DNA of 64,000 bases from Oreocharis arfaki (lineage: Eukaryota; Chordata; Aves; Passeriformes; Paramythiidae): NCBI GenBank assembly GCA_013398015.1, contig VZRR01011537.1, positions 123,194 to 187,193 of the forward strand, read 5' to 3'. A model generated the notes under the pieces. It was not told the DNA's origin. It was given only the letters and a program-made list of their open reading frames with translations, and did not search any database. Shown one piece after another: positions 24,101 through 36,100 of this stretch (its first letter is position 1; each line of letters starts with the position of its first letter). Both the position numbers and the translations under genes were made by a program.

Positions 24101-27100
24101 TCCATGGAAGAACAGGCAAGAACATCTAAGAAAACTGTCTGTCTCCAGCGTGCTGCTAATGGGGGACACCAGTGAGCTGGTCTGAGTCTGATGCTCATAC
24201 TAGATTAGAGCAACTATTAGAAGTATCAAAATTGACTCTAATATGTAAAAAGTATTAGATAAATAAAAAGGTAAATTCTGAATGATGTAGTTACAACAGG
24301 AAAAATAAAGAACTCTACAACAGTTCCCAGGAGCTCATGTCAGAAGAAAGACATCCCAGTGCATGCCCCTTAAGCAGAAAAATGGCTGTCTCCCCTCCTA
24401 AAAGCAGTATTGGCCTATGAGTGGAAAAGGGAAAAAAGCAGAGCAAGTAGGGTTCATGGGGTAGACAATCTGTCAGGGAAATAAAACTTGTTTCCCATGG
24501 GAAACTCTTGCTGCAGCTCTATGTTTGTTCAGCCATATGTGGGAAGCAGAGTTTTCTAAGCAGCTCTAGCAGCTCTGACATTGTGTGAAACATTTCTTTA
24601 TTCCCATGAGGCACCACATAGTGTAGCCAGTAACCTGTCTGTAAGACTATATCTGCACAGTGGTGCACTTTCTTCAGCTACCTCAGAAGTGGATGTTTCC
24701 GAACACTGACTAGGAAAAAGCTGCTTAACACTTACAAAACTATCCATTATAAACATTGCAACCTCTTTTGGTAACAGTGGCAGTTCAAAATATGAAAGGA
24801 AGCTACTGAGATACACTTACTGCTTTTTAGCCAGCTGTGGTGGCTGTCTAGTTGATAACATGTCCATCATTACAGGACAAATGTAAGGTCTGCTTGACCT
24901 TTTTGCTTCTTCTCGCCCAAAGGATGTTCTACTTAAAGTAATATTCATTCCTCCTTTTTTCAGTACCAGCCCCAGTTGTTGGTCTGAAGGCATCTAACCG
25001 AAACATGACAGATAGTCTGTGGTTCACTTGGAGTCCAGCAGCAGGAGATGTTGACTTCTATGAGCTGAATCTTTACAACCCAAATGGGACACAGAAAGAA
25101 ACCGAGCAAAAGAAAGACCTGGAAGAGTGGCATTTCCAGGGGCTCGTTCCTGGTAGAAAGTATACTTTGGTTGTGGTGACTCACAGTGGTGACCTGACCA
25201 ACACAGCAAATGCTGAAGGAAGAACAGGTATGGGATTTTTTTTTTAGTCCCGTCTGTTTGAATTCATTAGTTCACAACTATGCAACAGACTTACTCTGAG
25301 GGAGGATTTATTAAAAGAGTCATTGAAGGTATAAAGATGAAGGATAACCTTAAGTGCATTAAACCAATGGAATGTGAAAGAAAAACAATACTGTTTTTCT
25401 TTCAAAGGCTCAGGAATATGTTACAACTGCGAGAGTCACCATCATCAGCACAGGTGCAGTAACTGGCTGTGTTTATGAGATAACACAAACTACTTTGTGA
25501 TGCATGAAGAAAATAATGTGTGTTTCATCTTATTTGTCTCGTGTAAAAATTTGTTAAGAATCTCTATTTCTTCTCTCATTTTCCCCCCCTTTCTGCATAG
25601 CACCCAGCCCTCCTAACACTGTGTCATTTACTGATGTTGCAAACACTTCTTTATCAATCACTTGGCTGGGTCCTCCAGACTGGACAGACTATGATGATTT
25701 TGAGTTGCAGTGGCTTCCAAAGGATCCCCTCACAGTATTCAACCCCTACAGCAGCAGCAAATCTAAAGTACGCATCATCTATGGCCTGCGACCAGGAAGA
25801 CTCTATGAGTTCAGTGTCAGAACTGTCAGTGGTGACACCTGGAAGACATACAGCCTGTCACAGTCTGCAAGTGTGAGAACAAGTAAGTAAAAATTTCCAT
25901 TGCACCCTAACATTCAGCTGAAGAAGATGCAAAATTCTAAAATACTACCAGTTCTTTATGCAATCAGTGATTTCCATTAATAAATTCATGAGTAACAGTG
26001 GTGAATTCAGCTAGATTCTAAGCCCTTGCTGTATGCAAGGTCAGCTGTTTAAAGACTGAAAATGGACATTTACAAGCTTCAGATCCAGAGTCAAGCTGTT
26101 TGGTTGCAGAGCCTGAATCAGTCAGTTTCAGGGTTAAAATAAAGCTGAATATCCAACTTCTCTGATGGTAGTATATTGAAATAATAATAATGTTTCTGAA
26201 TGATAAGACAGGAAGGATGAAAGAAACTGTGCTGTACTAGATTTGAAACTGGAATCAGTGTTTCACTGCTCTGTTTCTGTCCATGCCTCTGAATCTGTTT
26301 CATCTCTAGCTGTCTCTAGCAACATCAGTAGCAGGCTGAGTTGAAAAAGTGACATGAAATTGTAAAAATAACTTAGTCGTGGCAAATCCTCATGTCATTT
26401 GGGGTGGCATTCGGCTCTAAATTGACATCTAGGTTTAGTAAGCTACATAGCTCTTCAATTCAGCATAATAATTAAAATTTCACCTGTATTTAGTCGCTTA
26501 AATGTAGATGCCTGCCATCTGAAAGCGAAATCCTGTCTTTGTTATATGTCATATGATATAAATGGTGCTTCCATATTACATGGATGAAGCATATTTCTGT
26601 GGTATGTTTTCGTTATATGGACACATCACATGCTACCCAGGAAACCAGATGAGTCATGAGATGACAGTGTCAGTATTGACTGATACTGGTGACCACATGG
26701 AGGCTCCAAATAAGTTGTAACAGCTTTCTAAAAATCCACTGCTTTGTGGTGTTGCTGTTCATGTTCAGACTTCTTCAAGTGGGAGTTTTTTCCTTGTTTT
26801 CACAATTAATTACTGGAACTTCACAAAGCTGATGGGGTAGATGTTACTAGATCTGGTTTCAGATCGCTAGAATGAGTTAGCCTTGCCTAATAATCAGGCA
26901 GCGCACATTTGCAGGATAGCTGGGAATTCTGGCTCCCAGCCTCCTGTTCTGATCTGATGGTTGATGCAGAATCTAGGAGCTGTAGTGTGAGCAGAGAGTG
27001 TATGACACCTGTCCTTTTTCCTACCAAGCTTCAACTTCTCACCATTTCTCTAGAGCCAGACAGGATACAAAGTCTTCACTGTCGGCCCCAAACCTCTACT

Positions 27101-30100
27101 GCCATTGCGTGTTCCTGGACTCCTCCTGATTCTGACTTTGATGGGTATAGCGTCGAGTGCAAGAAAATGGACACTCGTGAAGTGGAATTTTCTAAAAGGA
27201 TAGAAAAAGACAAATCACTACTTAATATCATGACCCTTGTTCCCCACAAGCGATACCTGGTGTCCATCAAGGTGCATTCTGCAGACATGACGAGTGAAGT
27301 GGTTGAAGACAGCACCATCACAATGATCGATCGTAAGTGGAATTCAGAGTTGCCTGGAAGAGAGGCATTGAGCAGCAATGAGGAATTGCTCGTGTTGGCT
27401 AGACAGTAAAAAGAGTTCTGAACTCCACAGTTGCCAAGGTGTGGTGTGGTGGCCAAAGTAGCCTGAACTCATCCTTTGGTCCCCGTTGTGGCAGACAATG
27501 CAGGATTTTGACTATATTTCCTCTCATTGCATTGCCAGACCCAATTATTTGGCTCACTCATGAAATACAGCTTGAGAAACACAAACAAATATCCTGTCCT
27601 CATCATCACATGCCTTCAGTTGTCTTCATGGTCACTGCTTGGGTTTCTGTCTCTGGCTGTTTTCCCTTATAGATGGTAGCTATCCTCAGCACAAATATCC
27701 ATCATTGAATTGTAGTACTGCATTCTCTTTTGGCTTCTATAGACTCTTCTGAGGTGCTACCTGACCAAATAACCTGTAGGACTTTTACCTGAGAGAGGAT
27801 CCAGATTTCCATAGCATGTGCTTTGAAACAGCTTCTTCAGTTTCTCTACGCATAGGCTGCTGAGTGGAGGGTAGCAGTAGCATCTGCTGGTGCCTCTGCA
27901 CTGCCTAGCATCACTGCAGTCAGCAGCCTGCCATCATTGACCCTAGAGCTGCCCCAGGTTTTGCACTACCTCAGGATTCAGTGGCACAGCACAATGCAGA
28001 GGCCTGAACTGCTCCAGGACTAAACTTCTCAAAAATGAGAGGATGGCCAGGAGGGCCTATATTTAGGGATGCTTCTGTAGCTGCTTATTAAAACCCATGT
28101 TTGTGTGAAATGCTAGATCATCAGAATTATGTTTGCTTTGGGAGCTATTGAGCTAAGCTGGGGTTCAGTCACCAACCCACCTTCTGCTTTGCCCGTCAAT
28201 TGCCTTTTAATCTCCTTCCCCTATCACAAAGACTACTACAAATCCAGATGTAAGACCTAGTTATTCATGTCACAAGAAGGGAGACTGGGTCCTATTTGAA
28301 GGTTTGCTGATTCACATTTATCCTGACTTGGTTTATGTTCATGTTTGTTTGTTGTCACTTATTTGTTCTGAACACTGCTGTTCTCCTAGACCCTGGTAAA
28401 GACTGGAGACCCTACCTCAAAGGAACACAAAAAATTGCAGCTGGTCTTTGCAGATGTAAGAGGTTTAGCTAAACAGCATATAATGTGCAAATTTTTGGTT
28501 CTTTTGGCATTCTAAAAGCTTTTGAAACTTAGCCACCTGCTTACATTTTTGATATGTTTCTCATATGTGCAATAGAGTTTCAGTACTACAGATTTTTAAA
28601 AGATTCAGCGGTGTAGATCCTTAAAATCCCCACTTTTGCTGCACTTTCTTCCTTGTGTACTTCACTTTCCAGTTTACTTCTGCTGTGTCACTGTTCAAGG
28701 TATAGCTTTGTATCATACAAAGAACACTTCCTACAGAAATTCTGCAGTCAGTCTAAAAAATGGTACTCTGTAGTTGAAGGCTATGTCTGGCTGACCTTGG
28801 CTGTTCCTCTGGAAAACCAAGCAGAAGTATAAATGCTTAAAATAGGTAACTTCTTTAGTGAGTGTGTTAAGTGGCATCCAAATACTTGGCTTAAACCCAT
28901 GTCATTTTTAACAGCTACAGTTTCTGTTTTCATAGACTTAACATTATTTTAATGCATTTTTCATGTGGGCTTCTGCAGGAATTCCTACTGAGGAGGTGTC
29001 ATTCTTATTATGGTGAACTCACCACTGGCTTGTTTCAACCTTTGGGAGTTTCACTGTGGGAGGTGAAGACACTTTCTTGATTGCAAAGAGAATAGAATCA
29101 GAGACTTGGGTCCAGGCAACTGTGATTTATTAAAAATTGCATTTCCTTTCTAGGTCTAGCCCACAGCAAGTACATAGGTAATGCTTTCTCTCTATTTTGT
29201 ATTTATTTTCTATTTATTTAATTACTCAGGTCCTCCTCAGCCACCTCCAGACATACGAGTGAACAAAAAAGAGGTGCTGATTACCAAATCCTCCATCAAC
29301 TTTACTTTTAACTGCAGCTGGTTTAGTGATACTAATGGAGCTGTGAAGTACTTTACTGTGGTTGTGAGGGAGGCTGATGGTAAGTGTCATGATTTAATGC
29401 TATTCTCTCTATAGCCTATAAAAGTTACATGGGAAAGTACATCCCTATCACTGCACAGCAAAGGGTTTTGTCCTCATCTAGTGGCTGAGTGTCATACAGG
29501 TTTTGGATCTATACTTCCTCCATAGCCTGAGGATGTAGGAACTCAGTCCTATTCCCAGAGAGTCTGTAGCAACTACAGAGTTCAGACAGGAGCAGTAGTT
29601 AGCTCCTGTACTCTAGGTTACACTGTCATATATGTTCAGACAATTTCCATAGTAAGAGACTTATGTTGGTTGCCGTTGGCAGTGAATAAAGAAGACACTG
29701 CCTTGCTGTGCACAGATCCCAAAAGGTAGTATAAATGTAAGGTGGGACCACTAAAAGACAGCTCTTGGAGAGTTTCAGTAAGCCATGCTGAGAAGGCAAA
29801 GGTCTGCCAGGTGATGTCTGCTAACTGAAGAAAATGACTTTGCATGCAGCACTGTAAAACAGAACAGGAATTGTCCTTGTGGCATGCATGCAAACTTCCC
29901 TTTCTACAGCTGACCTATTGTTGAGACGTGTCTGAAAAAGCAGATACGTCTCAACAATTTATACCTTGTTTTTAGAAGTGGCTTCTTTTACTGGCATACC
30001 AGGACATATTTTGTGACCCTTATGAAAGGTTCTTAATCTCTCTGTCCATCATCCCTTTGGAAAAAAAACCAGATAATATTTCCACTATCTGCCTTGTCAT

Positions 30101-33100
30101 GTTTTTGCAAACTATAAAGCTCTGTAAGAAAGGGACTACTCATTGCCATGGCTTTGCCTATCTGAGTCTTTTATCCACTATTGTGAATTTACATTCAGGG
30201 GACCCCTGTAATTTCCTACAGTAGTTTTTCTCTATATATAGTAGAGTGGGCGGGGGGGGGGGGGGGGGGTGGGTTTACCTGTTTTTTGAAATAGCTGGTA
30301 GTAGGCTCCAGGAATTAGATCACAAAAACTCCTGCCAACAGCACAGGAAAAAATGTCATAGCATTGAATTTGACCTGTGCATGCCTATTGTGGCAAAAGT
30401 TGCACTGAGGACTTGTGAGGAAATCTGCCTAAAAAATAATAGAAAAGTTGGTACCAGAAACAAGGTACCCTAACCACTGTAGCTTTGTATTCATGAGGTA
30501 GCCTCCAAGAAATAGAAAACTGCATAAGAATATGTCTGTCAAGAGCTTGAGCCTATAAACCTCATTGCATTAATTACTGTGGCGTCTAAACCTTCTGACT
30601 TTCTCTGCACATGATGTAGGTAGTGAAGGACCAAAGCCTGATGAGCAGCACCCATTACCTTCCTACCTGGAGTACAAACACAACAACTCTATACGCATCT
30701 ACCAGACAAATTATTTTGCCAGTAGTTGTGCTGAAAGCCCTGACAGTGACTATAGAAGTTTTGACATTAAGCTTGGAGGAGAAATGGAAAATCTGGGAGG
30801 AAAGTGTGATCCAGATCACCAGAAATTCTGCGATGGACCTCTAAAGCCTCGAACTGCTTATAGGTTAGACTTATATTGGTAGTTGTGCTCTATTATTAGG
30901 CTTGGTCTTTTTTAGGCTTGGTGTCATCTGGGTGCCTGATCCACTTGAGCTTCTGTAGATTAGTAACTGGGTTGTACAATGTTCTTTGTGTTTCACTGCA
31001 AATTTATGAAAGCTTTATCCATGTCCCTGTTCCATAGGTAAGAACCAGTCATTCACTAGCATGGGAATGATATGATTAATTATGTACAAAACTCTGTGCA
31101 GTGAATAGGTTTATTTATTTACCTCAACTTGATGGGAAGCTCTCCTATTGCTGCTAAACATTTCTTTGGAAAGACTGAAGATCATTGGCTAAGTCAGAAG
31201 AGTACCTAACAGAGGAAGGCAAGCATGCTTCACTCAGTCTGGCAGAACTACCCCACTTGTTCCTTCGGAACAAGCTAGAAAAACCTCAAGGTTATTCTGT
31301 GCTGTGGCACCATCCTCAGGCTCCAGATCTAGGTCCAGGTTAGCTGTAAGGGTGTAGAAGAGGGTGACTGCCAAGACCAGGCTCAGCAGTTACACTGGCT
31401 GTGAGACCAAACATGAGCTCCAGTGTGTCTCAGTCACGCCTCTCCCACAGGCAAATACTGTCCTGAGAGATCTGCAGGCTACTCACTGAAAGGCACATGG
31501 ACAGAAGGCACATGCCAAGGAGTACCCGTTCTGCCTCTCAGCTTCGTCATCATCATCAAAACAGTGCTACTCTACTATAGTCTGCTCTCATTAGGGCACA
31601 CTTCCTGAAATTTCAGTCTGGGAAATACCCACATTACCAGGAGAGCAAAGAGGACTATAACCTTTGTCCATTAGCACAGTCATGCCCAGCCAAGTGAAAG
31701 GAAAATATGTCCCCACTGAGAAGTATTTCTGAGTCCTCTCTCTTCTGCAGCTTCTGCTAGTCCTGCCTTCAGACATGGTCAGGCTGTGTGTGCCAGCAGC
31801 CAGAGCCCCATCTGTTACCTCTGCCAGGGTACCTCAGAGCCCCCTACATGTACAAGCAGGACTCAGAGATCAGTATTATTAATTAAGTAGAATATTGATT
31901 AACTCAAGTGTCTCTATTAAGCATTTTCTGTGATCAGTGGAAAGGTTTTAGTTGTCTCAAAGGGGGAAAATGAGTTTTTACTTTTCTGCTGGTTCTGAAC
32001 ATCTGATGAGCCTTTTTTTACTGGTTTTTTTTTAGGATCAGCATACGAGCTTTTACCCAGCTTTTCAGTGAAGACCCAAAGGAACTTCCTAAGCCGCTCT
32101 TTGCAGACACCTTCTTCTCTTTACCAATCACTACAGAGGCAGGTTAGTTTCAGGCTTTTATCAGTGACTGTGCCATGTGATTAGATATTGTGCCTAAGAA
32201 TACTCTGGCATCTAGAACTATTTGTAAGGAGTGGAACAAAGCTTGCTGAGCATGTCCTGAGGGCTGCTCTGAGATGAAGCTGGAGCCATGGCTTATCTAC
32301 CCTTACTAGAAAATTCTGAGGACTGCTTGACAGAGCTGCTGAAGGTAGAGAAAAGGAAAAATGCTCAGTGAAGCTATCACCAAGAAAGCTTCTAAGTGCA
32401 AGAGAGCCACTCTCATATAATGGAGCTGTGCTTTCTTTTACTGTAGTTGGGAGTGAAAAAAAATTTTTAAATGTTTAGAAAAAATGAGGGTGGGTTTTAG
32501 CTAAGTGTTTTAATGCCTTACATTTCCTTTTATTTAGCCATTTTCTTCAGCTGATAATAACAGATCTCCTGAAAGTTATTGATTCTCTGATTCTTCTGAC
32601 CCTTTCCTCAAGATATATAAATACACTGTTTTGTTTTTAGAGCCTCTGTTTGGAGTTATTGAAGGTGTGAGTGCTGGCTTGTTTCTGATTGTGATGTTGG
32701 TGGCTGTTACTGCTCTGTTTGTCTGCAGACAAAAAGTTGGGTAAGCTGACTCCCTTTATCACTCTGTTATTGAAGTCATGTCAAATTATATTCATTTAAG
32801 TAATACAGTTGAATAGGCATAACTAAAAATTGGATGGATGCACTGAACTATTCAACAGATAAAATCTATGTCCCCCAACATCTGCACACACTAAGTATAC
32901 AATTAATGACTTACATATTAGGAAATCTGTGTATCCTTAATTCAAATGGTGTCAGAATTATGTCATAGAAGATCCTTGTAACTTCCGGTTTGCAATAGGA
33001 GTCTGAATAGTTCTGAAAAAATGGTTTATCTTTCAAACTTTTGTCTTTTGGGGAAAAATGTCTTTTGTCAAAAATTGAAGTGTTTCAGATTAATTGCATG

Positions 33101-36100
33101 TGCATTGTAGATGGGAATCTTTCGAAACTGTTCGTTTAGGCTTTATCATTTCAATTCAAAAATACAGAGATGTGGCATTACCTCAGTGTCCAGAAGATTA
33201 GTTCAAACTTTGCTACTCATTTTTTTGTCATTTATAGTTGTGTATTTCACATTACAGATGAATCCTAAATAGTGAACTTATATGTTTTTAAAAAGTGAAA
33301 TACTGTATCTCAACTGAAAAAATCTTTATCCATTTAAACCATTTTGCATGACTGAGAGATGTGAAATTCTTTGTAGTGTCTGAAATTAGAAAAAAACCTC
33401 AACATTTCCATTACATGGGAAACACAGCGAGTCTGAAATTCAGTTCTTTTACTTATACAAAATTAGGTTGATATTTTTTTAAATTCACTTTTCATATGTC
33501 AGAATTTCAGATTGAAAAAAAAAACCCTCTTTTCTGATTAGTCATAGCTTCTAGCCAAAATGGATAAACTTCATTATAGAATGTGGCTTCTTGTTGTAAG
33601 TTATATACCCAGCAGGATGGCAATAATACTGGTACGGTTTTCCCACATCACACATAAAGAGAAAGTGTTTTCTAAGGGAGGTGTCTTGAAGGAGGAGATG
33701 GCAGCAAAAAGATGAAAGGCAGCACTAGCTGTGTGGAGTAAGTACCACTTCTATGGCTTTCCCAAAGCCTGCTGTGGTTCTGCCACTTATTCCTGCCATG
33801 AACCTGGGCATCTGCTACAGGCCTGGTCTTCAGAGTGAATGTGCTGGAAGCTGTAGACATTTTGCAGCTCTGAAAACCTCCCTTCGTATTCCTCTCTACA
33901 TGAGAATCAACCAATTTAGGGCCCATCTTAGCATAGGACACTGTCCTTAATGATGGACTGGGCTGTGAGTACTTCAGAATAAGAAAAAGTCTTACTGCCT
34001 GTGCCATGCTTACCCTCCACATCAGTATTGCCAAGCTAAAATACAAGAAAACTCTGTGCCCCAGCTAAGAGCAATGTCACAGGATCAGACTCAAAAATCG
34101 AAACATACTTTCTTAAATTTCTTTTTTTCCAATTTACCATTTTCCAGTTTAAGTTATGTCATTGCCAACTCTTACCGGTTTCAGAACTTAATGATGTTAC
34201 AGAATACCTTCCTTTTTGTTCCAGCAATGGCCATGAGAGACCTACAGCAAGGCTGAGCATTCGCAGAGACAGGCCACTGTCAGTCCATTTGAACTTGGGG
34301 CAAAAAGGGTAATGTCAAAAGTTTGGGTTTTTAACATGGCATTATGGTTGAACAGACCCACCCGATCACTTACTGATGAAGTGTTTCTTTTTCTTTTGAA
34401 ATAATTTCCAGGCACCGGAAAACTTCCAGGTAAAAAGAAAAAATTAATACCTAAAAAACTTCTTGGTAACCATCTGGATAAATTATGACTGTGATTCATC
34501 CTGTGATTTTCTTCCTCCTGTTGAATATTTTAGTCCGATCAAAGTCAGTCACTTTGAAGCACACTTCACCAAACTTCAAGCAGACTCCAACTATCTTCTG
34601 TCCAAGGAGTATGAGGTGGGATCTTAACCTAGGCAAAGTACTTGCTTTATGAAGGGGTGGGCTGACTGAATCAACAGGTTAATGTATTAGAAAGGTCTGC
34701 ATTTGTTTGTCTTATTCACACAAATCCAAATAAGGTGGAGCATTTCATTTGAGCTCCACTTGTTCATGTGCAGAAACCAACTCTTTATTTGGCATCTTGT
34801 GGTTGGCAGCATCTGCCTAACACCTATCTGGCTGAGATCAGGAGCATTTGTTTGCATGGCACATCTGTGGGATAAAGTACGGAAAGTACCTGCCAGCCAT
34901 GTGCTTGCTTTAAAACAGTATGATAAGATATGTAATTTCAGTTCGTTTTTTAAAAAAACTAACACCTGTTCTCTGTCCATGGTCTTTGAGCACTGATGAG
35001 CAATATTTCCCTTTGTGTTGTCTTGTCCTTTAATTATTTTCACCTCACATTTTATTCCTGTTAATTTTTTGCAGGACTTGAAAGATGTGGGTCGAAACCA
35101 GACGTGTGACATAGCACTTCTGCCAGAAAACAGAGGGAAAAATCGATACAATAATATATTGCCCTGTGAGTTTTAGCTTTGGTTGTGTAATATTGCATCA
35201 CACCAGCTATTTTTCACTTTTTTTCAGCAAGCCTAGTGGAAAAGAGAGTGCAGCCAATCCCTTCCCTTCTTTCTGTCCGAGATGAAATATCTCTGCCAGC
35301 TCAGGTTCTTGTGCTTGGAGGCAGATGATGCATGGCCCTGAATGGCTTCACACAGACCAGTAATTTAATTTCACACTAGAGGTGTAATGACTAACATTTA
35401 GTTCAGGGAGAAAAAGCTCCAGCTATTTAGAGCATTCAGTCACTGTTGATAGCAAGGACAGTAGAAATAACAGTAAGATAGTTTACATACGGGGGATCAT
35501 CCATTCAGTATTCTTTGACAGCCTTGCCAAATCTTTGTTCTTCAGAGTACACAGCAAAGCTACTACACAATGTAGAGCTAGTGTGATTCTGCATGGTAAG
35601 ACACATGTGTGAAGTTACCCCTGTTCTTCTCAGGCAAGACCTATCTGTTGTTGAGAGGTTCCCCCTTTAATCTCCTACCTGTCATTTTGGAGGCAGGACG
35701 TTGAGGAAGAACACCACATAACTCACTGCTCCACATCCCCACTAATGGATGTGGCATGTGCTTGCAGCACAGCCTCTCTTGTGTCCTGCCTGTCCATGCC
35801 AGCAATGACACAGCAATGACTGAGATCCAACATGGCATTATGTCATGGATCAGTGTCCTGGTGGCTCAGGCACTCTGTATCTCTGTACAGAGGGCCCTTT
35901 ACCTACGGAAGATGTTTGGCCTGCTCAGCATTAGCTTGGAATATCACAGAAGTGCATTCTTTCAAGGGCAGAGCTGAGCGCTGCTTTCCAGTACAGCACA
36001 CTGCTGTTAGGATCAAAGGAGGATGCTATTTTGGCCCTTTTATTGTCATAACAAATCCTATGCAGCTCAGCAGAGGAAATTTGGTATATTTACTGCTTCC

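Noticed and set aside
26909..27053. Open frame upstream of exon 17 that would extend FN3 repeat 16
   Set aside because: The acceptor TTTCTCTAG at 27053 gives the phase-1 junction and the expected KPD start; the upstream reading lacks family similarity.
34687..35151. 154-codon minus-strand ORF
   Set aside because: Overlaps PTPRB exon 25 in antisense and shows no known domain.
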